Counted from the first letter of the stretch, positions 1 to 12,369 are shown. The stretch: DNA of 64,000 nucleotides from Thysanoteuthis rhombus (GCA_963457665.1 OY735207.1:37543316-37607315), one strand, 5' to 3'. Notes: a model not told the origin generated them from the letters alone. Translations and numbers: made by a program.

Positions 1-3000
1 AATTGAATCCTTATCCTGAATCTTCATTTTCTTCTCTCGGCTTAACATTCTCTGGCTTCCAACCCCCAAAGATAACATGTTTCTCAATGGTCATGGCAGG
101 TAACTGTCAGTATCGTTACTTCCATTCCACTCACTGAATATTCTGAATGAAGATAACACTTGGTGAATCTATCAAGTGCAAAGCTCTTGTGACAACTGTC
201 AAGTGAATTGATTTGAGTTATGCTTATTGCATTATGTATAGGGGGTCCTGATTCCTAATATTTTATTGATAACATCTTATTATATGCTAGAAGGCGAAGG
301 GCCATCAAGTTGGTGACCAAGGTAGTAAAAATTGCTTCAAAGTGACTGTATATCAGGAGAGTTATGGATGGAATAGCTCTATCTGGACACAAACTGGGGC
401 TGGGTCTGGGACTTGGTTAACCCCTTGGTGAGGGTGTCTAATCGTTGAAAGACATGAAACACCCAATAACCTCAGGAGACATCACTGATGATGGGTCCAG
501 GTGCATCACAAGATGATACGTGCGAAAAGAATATAAAAGCCCATCTCACTTTTTTGTCTCTTTGTTTGTTGGCTTTCCATCAGTGGTCATGCTAAAGCAA
601 AGAGATGTATAAAATTAAGGGAATCTTGCCAGGATTTGAATGCCTGACCAGGAAATTAGGCAGGCAAATGTCATATCCATTTAACCATTGTTTCACAGTT
701 TGAATATAGGATGAAATTAACTTGAAAATACCGAGAGTTTTTCAAAAAGATGCTTGGAATTATTTGATTTAGTCTCTCATATTTATTTTTTTCTGAATCA
801 TACTGATGCATTAAACCCATTTAAATGGAAATTAAATTCAATATAGACAACAGGAAATATTAAAATTTGTAAAGATGAGTTCTATATGAAGTTGATGAAA
901 AATTCCACAACAGTGCCCAAACCCACACCTATCTAGTGACTACGTTCAAGCTTAGAGAATTGAGATATGAAGTCTTGCAGCATCCTCTATAATTACCAAA
1001 TATTTCTCCTACAGATTGTCATCTTTTCAAGCATTTTGAACTTCAAATCTGTTATAAAAAGCTTCAAGGATAATGAAGCCATGATTCATGCTTTGACTGA
1101 ATTTGTGACCACTAAACAGAGAATTTTGTAGAGGTGGCACATGATTGTTAGAGAATTATTGAAAAAAGTCATTGCTTCAAAAGGGTTATATTTTGATAAA
1201 ATATTTACCGTTTTTTTTATATCACCTAACTATTCAAAAGACAACATTTCAAATGTAACGACCTAATACCTGGTTTGAAAGTTCTAGCTCTTAAAATTGA
1301 ATCTCAAGATACAAATTCTAAGAAGTATTTTCAAAAATGGGAGAGTGCTGAAGATATCCTATGGCTGATTTATGGCTTGAAGCTATTTTGTTAATCATCA
1401 TCTTTTCGTACCAAACTAACTCGAGCCATGTTCAAGTAGTGATGAAATGAATAGATTAATTATTTAAAGTTTACATTGCTTTTTTTTCAGATAAACTCAT
1501 GTAAATAAAAGATGCTGTTGATTATTTATTATCTTATGTAAATGTCAGATAACAAAATGAAGGCAAATTATGTTGTCTTCAGTAAATGTCACATCATTTA
1601 TTTGCCACGTATAATCATATAAATGATGTGTGCTATCCAGTTGTTTCTTCAATGTCAGGTTTCTCATTTGTTTTCGGGAAAGGTTGCCAGATAATAGATA
1701 GTGTTGACAAAAAGCTAAATTATTTGTGCTGTTTCCTTTCTTAATGGGTTTACATGTAAGAGCTTCATAGATGGAAAAAGCCCTCCAGCGCTCTTTTAAA
1801 GTTCTCTAATGTACTTTATACTTCAGATCTAAAATAAGTTATACTCTGCTGATGATTTTGTTGTTGGTTGACCATTTCTTCTTCTGCTTTGCAGCCAGCA
1901 GTATCAGCAAATAATTTCCAAAAATAATTCAACTCAAAAAGTAATTTCAACTTTTGCATCACAACAATTTATATGATTTGTTTTTGAACTGATCCAGCAA
2001 TAAAGAAGCTGAAGACTAAGGAAATTGAGCCAATAAACCGAAATGCCAGCAAACTTAGAAATAGTTTTAATTTTAGTATCTCAGTAAATTGTTTTAATTC
2101 CATAGTTTGTTCCTGAGAAAATTTGACAATAAAGAAGTGAATCAACAACTATAAGAATCAAGTAAATTAAGTTATAAGAATAATTCAACTTGAGAATGAT
2201 TTAAATTTTTGTATCTCAATAAATTATTTCAACTCCATAGTTTGTTTTTGCTAATCCTTCCACTGAATTGTCCTTGCAATGAATTATTATCGCAGGAATG
2301 TTGGTGAACCTCGCCAAACATTGTAGTAACAACAAAATTAGCAAAAACAATAAGCTCAATAGTTCAAACAAAATTTGAAAGCTGAATTCATATGTTTATA
2401 AAGCTGTTAGTCGTTATTTGTCCATTAATTATGCAGATCATTTTTATCAAGTCAAAATGCTTATTACTTTCTAAACTTCTAACTGATTCAGTAAATCCTT
2501 CTAGGTTTAGAAAATATAACTCAATTGGACCCTGACAATACATAAGAAAAAATGAAAATAGACATTATAATGTCATAAATGATTGATTAGTCCCCGTAAA
2601 TATTGACATTGGATGTAAGATCTTTTTGCTGCTACTACCTGGGCAGGTAAGGTAGTTTCGTTCAAGTGCCCCTCCACCCACTCTTTTCTCCATCGATCAT
2701 TATGACAGACAAGTCATGAGACATTTTTGTCAAAATATCTGAGAATGAGACAAAGTGCAGAGAAAGTGGATACATGCCTTCCTTAAGGGTATTGGAATGA
2801 ACATAAATAGCGTTGATCAAATTTTGCATATCAATCCTACTTTCTGTGATTCTGTTATGCCATTTGACAGCTCTAAAAAATATAGAGGACTGGAGGTAAG
2901 TATTCTAAATATGGAAACGAAATGTCTTAATACAATTTACAGCCATCAATGAAAAGTTATGGCCGAGCTTTCCTTGTGCCTTTTTTTTAGCTAAGTCATT

Positions 3001-3500
3001 TGATCATGCCATAAATTGTACTCAAGTGAACCAACTCTGTCCAAATTAAAAGGTTTTTTTTCATACATATTAAAAATATTTGTGATTTGTATGTTGAAAA
3101 ATATTATTACTGACATGAAAATTTCAAGACAAATTATCTCCAAAATATGAAGCCTGGTAAAAAACGAAAACCCCAACTCTCCCAATATGATTTTTGTTTC
3201 CTAGATTACAAGTCTTTTTCTAAATTTAAAATGTTTCTGTCACAGACATTAATGTCAGTTTCAACTGTACTATAAGATTTAATGAGAAAAACCCAAAGCA
3301 GACAACATATCAGCCATGCCAAAAAAACAAAAATAGACAAATTGCATTCTATAAAGAAAGATTTACAAGACGCAAGGAAATGATTAGTTTTTCAGTAAGT
3401 TGATTGTCTGTGCCAGAAGAGTAATTTGAATGATTAAGTTTCAGCATCTTTCCAAAAGACAATGAATTTTTCTTGAAAGCTTTTAAATAGGGAGAAATCA
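1..3500. other. AT-rich non-coding DNA, no gene seen
   Basis: Apart from the SINE head at about 619-700, I see no splice-bounded coding segment, RNA gene or recognisable transposon here. The open frames present, such as 65 codons at 2755-2952, are short, have no family resemblance and are what AT-rich random sequence gives. If the minus-strand gene at 16-18.8 kb continues leftward, this is intron or downstream DNA. Confidence 0.5.
619..700 (-). mobile_element. tRNA-derived SINE head (Pol III A and B boxes)
   Basis: Read on the minus strand, an A-box-like segment (AATGGTTAAATGGATA, near 669-690) is followed about 35 bases later by a B-box-like segment (GGCATTCAAATCC, near 630-645). This spacing and order are those of an internal Pol III promoter. 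The flanks do not form a tRNA acceptor stem, so a SINE head is more likely than a tRNA gene. The body would extend towards lower coordinates, but I could not define its 3' end. Confidence 0.5.
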
Positions 3501-3539
3501 AGCTATGAAATTCAATGATTGTCAGTATTAAAACAGCCT

Positions 3540-3880
3540 ATGGAGCCCTGGCATAGGACCACGGAAACATGGGGCATCCCCCCAAATGCTATAAGGGCTG
3601 CATCAAAGACAGCCTGAAGCACTGCATCATCCACGTAAATGCACTGAAGACTCATTCTAAGGACAGAACTGAATGGTGCAGCAAAACACACCTGGCCTGT
3701 AAATTCTTTGATTAGAGCCAAAGAGAGTGGATCACCAATGTCAGAGAATGGTGAAAGGGCTTATCTGTAGACAACACCAAATGTGTTGTTAGAGAATCAA
3801 ACTTGTCGGCCATGTTTGGGTCCATTAGTGACAGCACAGCCACAGGCATCATACTGTTTAATTACTCCAAACAAACTGAA
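3540..3880 (+). mobile_element. Decayed LINE C-terminal region (jockey/CR1-like tail)
   Basis: A plus-strand conceptual translation with at least two stops reads GHPPKCYKGCIKDSLKHC, then DRTEWCSK, SQRESPMSENGERA and TCRPCLGPLVTAQP. From memory this follows the end of many invertebrate LINE ORF2 proteins: a 'G.P..RYKD.LK..L' block, a 'DR..W' block, a basic linker and a C-terminal zinc-knuckle-like block ending 'CGR.C.SRIGL.SH'. Upstream reverse transcriptase is absent, as expected for a 5'-truncated copy. The match is by pattern only. The complementary 69-codon frame at 3512-3721 is probably its shadow. Confidence 0.42.
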
Positions 3881-3884
3881 ATCT

Positions 3885-5260
3885 GAGAGTAAATTAACTT
3901 AAAAATTTTAAACATTAATTATGGTGCAGTTCCAAAAATGTGTTTTTTAGGTTAAAAAATCATGGAACTCTTTAGAAATTATAAAAACCCTATAGCACAG
4001 AAGCCTGGTAAGGTTCTCTTTGGTTGAAATGCAATTTTTCAATGAGAAACATGGTGACAGAGGGGTTAAACAAATCTCCATTATATATAAGATGTCAAGC
4101 TTACGCAAAGACTGATAAATGAAAAAGAAAAAGGCACTTAGATTTAGAGAAGTGAATAAATTAACGAATCCCTAGGAAGAAAAATGATTCTTTGCAAAAT
4201 TATATTTTAGCAAGTATTTTATTGTTATTTACTGGTGAATTTTCATCCAGCATATTTTCTATTATTTGTTGAATAATATAATTTGGATGAGATCTACCAC
4301 ATTTACACTTGCATCCAGGTTGATAAATAAAAATTACCAGGAATACTTATCTCAAGAAAACATTTTAGAAAATAATCATTTTAGAATGTGGCGTTGAAAT
4401 CATATAACAAAATAGATAAGTAAAAACATTGACTTATTTTCAAGAAGCTTATCACACATTGTTCAAGCTCACCTTTAATCAAATGAAAAAAAATATTTCT
4501 TTCTTTTGTTTTTCTGTTCTTGTAATATTTCAAAATCTTTTAGAGCTTGTATTTGTCAAGACACTTACCGTTTAACAAAAAGTGATGTTGTTATTTGAAA
4601 CTATATGGCTACCTTGGAAAAAACAAAGAGAGAACTTTTTTGGAAGGTTGATTTTGCAGAAAGTTGGTCAATGTTAATTCTCTGTTCTTTCAAAGTAAAA
4701 TTTTACAATCCCGATGACCAATTTGCATAAGCTGAACAATCAGCATCAAAAAGGAAAAAAAGATTTATCGCTATTATTTGATTTGAACTCGCATCCCTCA
4801 TCTTCTGGAGCATGTCTTTTCATAACATGGCGAGATCCTTCACCAGAGAAATTTGTTGACTAATATATCTGATATAACTAGTATAAATGATAAACAAAAT
4901 GGGGGCATAGTAGCAATGTGTGAAATATCCGCCAAGACACAAGGAATGCTGCGTAACTTGACATGAACAGATTTATCATTCTTTTCAAATTCCTTTAACT
5001 TCAGGGTTGCACCTTGGGTGTAAATATTTGTCACATGACAATTATCAAATACAGCAGCCTGATGATTATCTCCTGAAAGTTACATAACATCAGTGAGAGG
5101 GTTTAAGCAGAAATTGAACAAATAGTTACATGATAAGCTGCCAAACAAACATTTCAGAGTATTATTCTGGGGGATTGGTGTAGAATTTGGTTGAAATTAC
5201 TTACTTTGTGATAAAAGCATACAATTTGGCATACTTTAGGGTGTACTGAACAAATCCAGA
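3885..5260. other. AT-rich non-coding DNA
   Basis: No coding segment is recognised. The only structured element is the tRNA-like segment at 4780-4850. Confidence 0.45.
4780..4850 (-). mobile_element. tRNA-like SINE head
   Basis: On the minus strand a B-box-like GATGCGAGTTCAAATC (near 4784-4800) follows a weaker A-box-like segment. The flanks do not close an acceptor stem, so a SINE fragment is likelier than a tRNA gene. The shared wording 'GATGCGAGTTCA' also occurs in the SINE at 60260-60385. Confidence 0.38.
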
Positions 5261-5264
5261 TATG

Positions 5265-5640
5265 GAGATATTCCCACCAACTGATAGGCAATATTTCCAA
5301 CCTAGCAAGCCTATAGATATCTCCCAATGAAACAAGTTCCTAGACCCAACCAAAAATTTGATCTCTCCTTTTCTATCCTTATTATCCTTATAATCTGGTC
5401 TATGGTTTTACAAAATTTCATTGAAAAATTTCTGAAATATGTAGACAGACATAAGTGAATACAAACGTCACCCTGTCAAAAAAAAAAACAACATCTAATC
5501 AAAAACGAATTTCTGGTTCCACCCCGAAATTTGATTACTTCTTATCTATTTTGTGGCTCACCTTTCCATAAAATTTTATAAAAATTCATCAAGAATTTTT
5601 TGAGATATAAGGTAAACAGACAAGTGCGATTATAGAAACG
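5265..5640 (-). repeat. Two degenerate units of a mollusc-type interspersed repeat
   Basis: On the minus strand two units read 'GTCTGTTTACCTTATATCTCAAAAA', then a 'GATGAATTT..ATAAAATTTTATGG' block, then 'AAGTAATCAAATTTCGGGGTGG'. The same order of blocks appears on the plus strand at 6100-6240 and 59440-59930. I know this wording as an ancient, widespread molluscan repeat, but I cannot name its family. The units are diverged and partly truncated. Confidence 0.5.
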
Positions 5641-6099
5641 TACAAAAACAAGAACCATAAGTTCAACAATACATCCACCATCTGTGGTGGTAGTAGTATC
5701 AGGAGGAGAAAGACAAGGAAGAGGAGCAAGTAGTCTTCAATCAATACATATACTTGTAAAATATTGCAATATGAAATATTCTATTAGTATCATTTTCAAT
5801 TAAAATTGAAAAGGGCCATTTTTAGTGTTTTTTTTATATATGTAAAAATCTGGATCTTGAATGTTCTATTACGATTATCAGCAGCAGCTGGTGAAAAAAA
5901 AATTGATTGGAAGGATTTCCTCTCAGTGATGCCACACCTTTTAATGACATCACATTTTCCTACCTATTTCCGTTGTTAAACATAACTTGGACTGACCAAT
6001 TGACAAACCAAGTAACCAACAAGCATCTAACAGAGATGTGTGGACACATCTAGAAACGGAAAAATATTGCCTGGACAAGGGATTATTTTTTTTGTTTTT

Positions 6100-6240
6100 C
6101 ACCCATAAATTTTTTCTCCACTCGTGTCTGTCTATACCATGTATCTGAAAGTTCTCAATCAATTTCAATTGAATTTTGTGGAAAGGTAAAGCATATCATA
6201 AGGAAGAAGTAACTAAAATCGAGGGGTAGAACTTTTTGAA
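6100..6240 (+). repeat. Third copy of the mollusc-type 'clamp and hold' repeat
   Basis: This contains 'gtctgtctataccatgta', 'caatttcaattgaatttt', 'gtggaaaggtaaagcatat' and 'aaggaagaagtaactaaaat' in the same order as the units at 5265-5640 (minus) and 59440-59930 (plus). Confidence 0.5.
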
Positions 6241-6244
6241 AAGT

Positions 6245-7905
6245 ATACCTTTCCTGTAGTCTTATCCAATAACTGTAATGCTTACCCATAAATACACAAT
6301 AGACTTTTTTCAAAATATTCCCTGCTGAAATTGGAAGGGCCTTATATGACCATGGTATCTAATATGCCATCAAATATGGTAATTCCTTTTATGACCCTGT
6401 GGAACTGAAGTTTAGTCTACCTGGGACTCTTTCCTTTCCTCAAACTCCTCTGACAGTTTTGTAAACCAATTATTTGTAATAAAAGGCGAGAGAAAATTCA
6501 CTTTCATACTGAACAATTTATGGCTGCCACTTTACTCAAGAATCAAATGTATTTCTCTTATATATCATGTATCAGCATAGGTAATTTTTCATTGAAGTGA
6601 GACACTATTAAATCATCGTAACATTTCTTATGTCTGGACTATCTTACCAGAGACTGTAATTATTGATAAAACTATCGATTCCTCAGTTACTGTGTGGGCA
6701 CTTTTAACTCCATTCGTTGCAATGAATATAAAATCTTAGTTTCTAACTCTCGGCTTCAAGGGAGGGTCAGTTTTTTCTGATAGCCTCAGGCTAAAACCAT
6801 TCTCTACATCCATGGTTCCGAGACAGAAATGATCATGGCACCATGTATGAATAGATATTATCTTATCCATGCGATTTTCTTGTGGGTGGAGTAGGTCGTT
6901 TTGAAAAATTTTTTTCTAGTATTTTCTTAAAGAAGTGAGGCTAATAGATGTTGCCCATTCACTCTATTTTAAGTAATTTCTATTGTTTATATCCATTTCA
7001 AACCAATGCATATCACTCATATGGTTAAAACAGTTGGATTCATCAAGTGAAGTCTGTGTGGGAAGTATCCAGCCATTAAATATTGATAAAAAAATAGTCC
7101 ATATGCCTTACCCCCCCTCTCCAAAATTCTCCCCTTGGGATCTCATGCACTTATTCCTGCATCCCTCCAGCTTTTCAAAAAAAAGCCTGCAAAGTCCACT
7201 TTTGTGACTGTGAAGGGAGCTGACGGACCTGGGTGGTATGATGTTTTGCCAAAGAACCCTGCACGAAACGTTAAGAATTGGCAGGCTCTGTCATTGTGAA
7301 TTTGGTGAACACGCAGTACTCAAGTTCTCCCAATAGTGTCTCAGTGCTGATAGAGTAACTCAACTAAGATTACTCTACACATGTGCAGTAAGGTCCCTTC
7401 TAATTGATTGCCAACTCACATCAAGGCTTTTTAATTGGTTCTCAAAATATTCAGAATAGCAGGATACTTTCTGGACAGACATCTTATAATCGTGGAAAAA
7501 CGGATTCATGCTTTCAGTACAAAGAATAGATTTATTATAGATTTGTCTTCAGCTTTCTAAAACAATAATATCCGGTTTCTTAATCCTGTTATGGCAATGT
7601 TTGGTTGATAAGTATATGATTACTAGTTTTTTATGTAATTCATGATATCATGGATAGCAATTATTAAACAATCATGTCAAAAACATTCATTCATTCTAAT
7701 GATTTGATGTATATAGTAACTCAGTTGTTCTTGGCTACAGGAAAAAAGCCATAACCTCACTTGTAATTTAGCATTAGCTGCATTTGAACGTGGTATACAT
7801 ATACATTTAATATAAAAACTTGCTAAAATAAATCTTAAGTAAAGAATTGCAAAATTGAAAGCATAATCATTAAAATTTTCTCCAAAATATCAGAAAATGA
7901 CTAAA
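6245..7905. other. Non-coding DNA, no clear element
   Basis: I see no gene. At about 7258-7272 there is a 'GCACGAAACGTTAAG' string, which resembles the 3' part of Penelope-type hammerhead motifs, but no matching stem or CTGANGA box was found, so it is not called. Confidence 0.4.
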
Positions 7906-7917
7906 CTGGTAGGAATG

Positions 7918-7971
7918 TAGTATAGTTAAGGTAAAGTTAGTGAACAGCAATAAGAAAAGCTAAAACCTTGT

Positions 7972-8009
<38 letters not shown>

Positions 8010-8103
8010 TAGGAATGTAGTATAGTTAAGGTAAAGTTAGTGAACAGCAATAAGAAAAGCTAAAACCTTGTCCATATATATATATGTATATAAATATATA
8101 TAT

Positions 8104-8139
<36 letters not shown>
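7918..8139 (+). repeat. Direct duplication of a ~68-bp segment joined by (TA)n tracts
   Basis: The segment starting 'ggtaggaatgtagtatag' and ending 'aaaaccttgtccatatata' occurs at 7918-7980 and again, apparently identical, at 8007-8080. Each copy is followed by a (TA)n run (7974-8007 and 8074-8139). A diverged relative is at 55995-56070, so this is probably the tail of a dispersed element, locally duplicated through the microsatellite. Confidence 0.8.
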
Positions 8140-8143
<4 letters not shown>

Positions 8144-8308
8144 ATAAATGTAGTAGTTATGGTCTTTTAGAATAGCACAGTAACCATTATCCTATGACAA
8201 AACATCAAATTATTAACCAAGTTCAGCTTAGTCTGGTGAAAGACTACAGTAGTGTGTTCCCAAATGAGGATCAAATACACTACAGTAGTGATGGGCTGCT
8301 CAAATAAC

Positions 8309-9244
8309 CAGTGGTGGATAGACCTACCGGAATACTGGGAAATCTCCCAGTGGGTCCCTTCAAGTTAGGCCTTCCTTGATGGTAGACAAATTATTGGTAA
8401 ATATGTTTGCTTAGAAAAAGATCTATTTCATAATCTTCCTTGCTTACTAAAGCACTTCTTTCATCATTTTTAATAATTTTTTTTCTATGAGATTGTTCAT
8501 AGTTGTTAAACGACATGATAACTAAATCTAAACTTGTTTTAGACGAGCAAGAACTAAATAATGAATCGCAGTCATTCATCCTCAATTTTGACATCCTTTC
8601 AAAAAGTTAGAATGAAGTGTTTGCTATTACCATACCCTTAGAATCAGAACCGCAGACACATCTTGATATCAATTCAAGTTCACATTGCCCCTCTGGAAAG
8701 TCATGTAAAAAGTGTCTGCCTTGCTGTTTCTGTATCCTGTATAGGTATTCATTGCATGCATCTTCATACTCGAATTCATTCTTGGGTTATAAATATCTTT
8801 TGAACCAGTCATTCAATCAAGTTAGTTGTAAATGCACATTCAGAAAGTTAAATATAGTGAAAACTTGATTTTGCTCATGCTCTCAAATAAATTACCTAAA
8901 ACTTCTATGCTGATGAGCATTGAAGAAAAATTTACTGGCTGAAATAACTGAGATTGATATCATTCCTTCTCTTGTGAAATACTTGACAATGTTCTAGATA
9001 GTTTGCTATTGAACTGATTTGTGCTTTATGAAATATTCAGATTGTTTGCTTTGCGACGAAATATTCTATTTGTATAGTATCTGTATTTTTTAGCATTAAG
9101 AAATAAAATATCAAAGGAACATAGTTTTTCATTTACCTACTTAAAACCAGTGCTTTGATTTGATTCCCTTGCTAAATTTTAGGATTCGGTGGGTCCTTTT
9201 ATAAGTGTCCCCCCAGTAGAAATGTTTGGCTCAGTCCACCACTG
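8309..9244. mobile_element. hAT-like element bounded by terminal inverted repeats
   Basis: The left end begins CAGTGGTGGATAGACC (8309) and continues into 'ctgggaaatctcccagtggg'. The right end, read on the minus strand from 9244, is CAGTGGTGGACTGAGCC, then 'ctggggggacac'. CAGTGG termini are typical of hAT elements. The eight bases outside the ends (caaataac and ttgttgac) do not match, so the target duplication is lost or the pairing is wrong. The two internal open frames of 67 and 83 codons do not resemble a transposase. It is best read as a non-autonomous or eroded copy. Confidence 0.5.
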
Positions 9245-9306
9245 TTGTTGACCATGGCTTCATGACAATGATATCTTAATTGATATTTTGAGAGATAAGT
9301 GGTCAG

Positions 9307-9483
9307 ATTATTTCTATTGATATTCGGACCATCCTTATCTTGGTTGTTTTTCATACGTTTCGGCCGTTACACTCTACGGCCTTCGTCAGATATCATCTGG
9401 CAGGTGGCCGTAGAGTGCAACGGCCGAAACGTTGCATGAAAAACAACCAAGATGCGGATGGTCCGAATATCAATAGAAATAAT
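9307..9483. repeat. 177-bp near-perfect palindrome with hammerhead-like cores
   Basis: The left arm (9307-9381) and the right arm (9406-9483) are reverse complements with only a few differences, separated by a 24-base loop. Each arm contains a GGCCGT...ACGGCC hairpin next to GAAAC. On the minus strand the loop-proximal part reads CTGACGA (9389-9383), the GGCCGT/ACGGCC stem, then GAAACGTA (9361-9354). That is the order of a hammerhead core. The plus-strand equivalent (9397-9433) has CTGGCAG in place of CTGACGA. No stem I is visible for either. Transcribed from either strand, the region would fold into a ~75-bp hairpin. Confidence 0.85.
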
Positions 9484-9489
9484 GATAAT

Positions 9490-11890
9490 ACCTCATCTCA
9501 AAAATTCAGAGATATACTAAGTGGTCACATATTTTGCATTAATCAACAAAACTATGAATACTGTAAACATTTAGCTATTTCAGACTTTAGGCCATGTATT
9601 CTTCCTATTTGTTTCAGGGCCACTGCTGTCCTTTCAAGTGCCTGGTTGTGGACCTCTCCCCAAAGAAAAACACAAAAATATGATCCCTAAACCAAAGAAA
9701 TATACTTCACAAACTTTGCAAAGATGAAATAAACCAAAGAAAAATATACCATAAAATGAATACATACAAATAAGAAAACAGAAGTATACAATTAGTCACA
9801 CAAAAAGAGAAAAAAAAGTCACAAATGTTTGCAGAGACAGAGATATTCATGTATATAAGCAATTTTAAGTAGTTGTGGTAGGCTCAATAAAACTTCTCAA
9901 GGAGGTTGGTTCATCCTTGAAACTAATTCATTAAGCTGTACAACAAACAATGCTTAGTTGAAGCCCAAAATTAGAGCGTTAGCTCTCAACCCAATAAAAA
10001 GTATTGCATAGTGCTTTGCTCAACAATTTGCTATACAAAAGAACACAACAAAGATGTAAACATATAAGCATACAGTTATGATACAGAGACAATTGCTACA
10101 AAATCTTTTAACAGCCCCAGCCTTTTACAAAACTTAGTGAATAGCATCCAAGCAAAAAAATTTCATATTCTGTTGATGCAGTTCTGGTTTCTGTAGATGC
10201 TGCTCTTTTCTCTGTCTGTTCAGGTATGATGGTTATCACTACTCATGCTATCTACTCAGTTCTTCCTCTGTTTTATACGAAACAATCCACTGTATCTGCT
10301 TCTAGAAACCTGCTTACCAGTGGAGTTTCCCCAAGAAAAGACCACCACACACTGGGTGTTTAGAACAGAAAATGGAAAAGCTTTCATGCACTTGATAAAG
10401 TGGCACACATTTGCATTTCCTGGTTGCAAAATTGTTAATAAGGTCATCTTCTGACAGTTTCTGAGCAAATTCTGCATTGATGCTGACGACAGCAAAGAAC
10501 TTGAATGTTTCTATGCCACTGATGAATGCAGGTATGTTTTGATAAGTTCAAGTTTTGAAAAACTTGCCCCAGCAGAGACAACTGTAATTGGGAGAGTTAT
10601 TGCAATCCTCAGAGCAATCCAGAGGTTTGAATAGAGGTTTTGAAGTTGGTTCTCCTAGAAAATTGTTGACAAAATCAGATCTAGTACTTATTATAGTAGT
10701 TAATACCAATGGCCTTAAACACCAGGCCATAAACAGGTACCAGGCCACAAAGCATATGCTTCCGGGCCTCAAGGAAATGATAGGATTTGGTGATGAAATA
10801 AAAGACGTAAATTTTTTTTGATCCTTATATCAAATGAGTTAGAAATGAAATTGAGTGTATTGGTCACTTATAAGTACCATAGTTGACTTTTCACCTATAT
10901 TGCAGTCATGATTAACACCCGCTCCTACCAGATGCCCAGTGGAAATATTGTTGATATTGAATTGATCTGGGGTGCCATAAAAGCTGGAGACCACTGGTAT
11001 AGACAAATGTGATAGTCACCACTAAGAATAGATCACAAAAAATCTCAATCAAATTGAATTATTTTTAATCAAATTATAATGCATTGTATTAAAAAAAAAA
11101 AAAAAAGGTTTTGGTCTGTGACTTTAAGGCCTATGATTTTATGTCTGATATTCTATAAGTCCACAAAAGACAACGGTCATATTGAAAAAAAAGTAATTAA
11201 AGAAAACAATAAAAGCAAAAAGTAATGTTTTTTCTAATTTTGCAATAAAGGTGTTGTTTTTTTTTCTACTTGTCATTTTTCAACAAAAAGTAAATATTTA
11301 AGAAAAGATTTCCAAGGCTTTTTTTTTACTACTTGTATCTCTCAACTTGAATCAGATCCGAAAGTTACTTTTCTAATATTTTGAGAATTAACAACATACC
11401 AGCAAGCGAAGCACAAGCATCATCAAGGTGTTCCTGCTTCTTTCTCTTTTCTGCCCCCAACTCTTGCGGCTTTTTCCCTAAACTTTCTACCTTGTGTCTT
11501 AGAGAGAACTACCTGAGTTCAGCAGCCAGCACAGCCCAATGGTTTGTGATGAGAGGTGCCAGGGGCACCAAAACTAATTTTATTACTTTGAGAAATTATG
11601 AATATCTTGTATTACCTTCTTTATTTTTGTCTAAATGGTGCCTATTGTAATTATGAATCATGATTAAAAAAAAATAAAAATGTTCAACTGCTTTGGTGCC
11701 CCTTTCAGCATGTGATGCTGTACATGTAGCACGCATGTGCCTCGCAGTGACCCTGATTTGTTTAGCTTTTCTTTTTCATCCCATTCAAATGAATTTAGAA
11801 ACAAGAATACTATCATTCTATTCACAATCTGACTTAATGAAAGATTTGAAGCAAATATTCAATAATTCAACACTCTCTTCACGATCCTAA
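9490..11890. other. AT-rich non-coding DNA
   Basis: No gene is recognised. A short inverted pair, 'ggggcaccaaaa' near 11556 and 'tttggtgcccc' near 11692, ~130 bp apart, could be the remains of a small TIR element. Poly-A and poly-T runs occur at about 11090-11106, 11257 and 11319. Open frames at 10245-10821 overlap on both strands and show no family resemblance. Confidence 0.4.
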
Positions 11891-11898
11891 CTTTACAA

Positions 11899-12361
11899 AT
11901 GAACTCAATATTTGACTTATATTTCATGATATTACTAATGACCTCAATATTCCACTCATATTCCGTGATATTACTAATGACCTCAATATTCCACTGATAT
12001 CCCATGTTATTACTAATGACCTCAATATTCCACTCATATTTCATGATATTACTAATGACCTCAATATTCCACTCATATCCCATGATATTACTAATGACCT
12101 CAATATTCCACTCATATCCCATGATATTACTAATGACCTCAATATTCCACTCATATTCCATGATATTACTAATGACCTCAATATTCCACTCATATCCCAT
12201 GATATTACTAATGACCTCAATATTCCACTCATATTCCATGATATTACTAATGACCTCAATATTCCACTCATATTCCATGATATTACTAATGACCTCAATA
12301 TTCCACTCATATTTCATGATATTACTAATGACCACAATATCCCTTATATATTCCCTAATAA
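11899..12361. repeat. 39-bp minisatellite, about 11-12 copies
   Basis: The unit begins 'ctaatgacctcaatattcca' and is 39 bases long, a multiple of three. Central units are nearly identical, differing at the 'tattcc/tatccc/tatttc' position, while the outer units are degenerate. Because the unit is 13 codons and stop-poor, overlapping frames of 158, 124 and 89 codons stay open on both strands. The translated repeat (VISNIMEYEWNIE) is not a known motif, so I regard these frames as by-products of the array. Confidence 0.95.
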
Positions 12362-12369
12362 CATCGATA

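Noticed and set aside
7205..7280. Hammerhead motif at GCACGAAACGTTAAG
   Set aside because: GAAACG is present and CTGACGG lies upstream, but no stem II forms and the spacing is too long.
11899..12361. CRISPR array
   Set aside because: Units are contiguous with no variable spacers, and the setting is a eukaryotic genome. The same holds for the 27-bp and 30-bp arrays.
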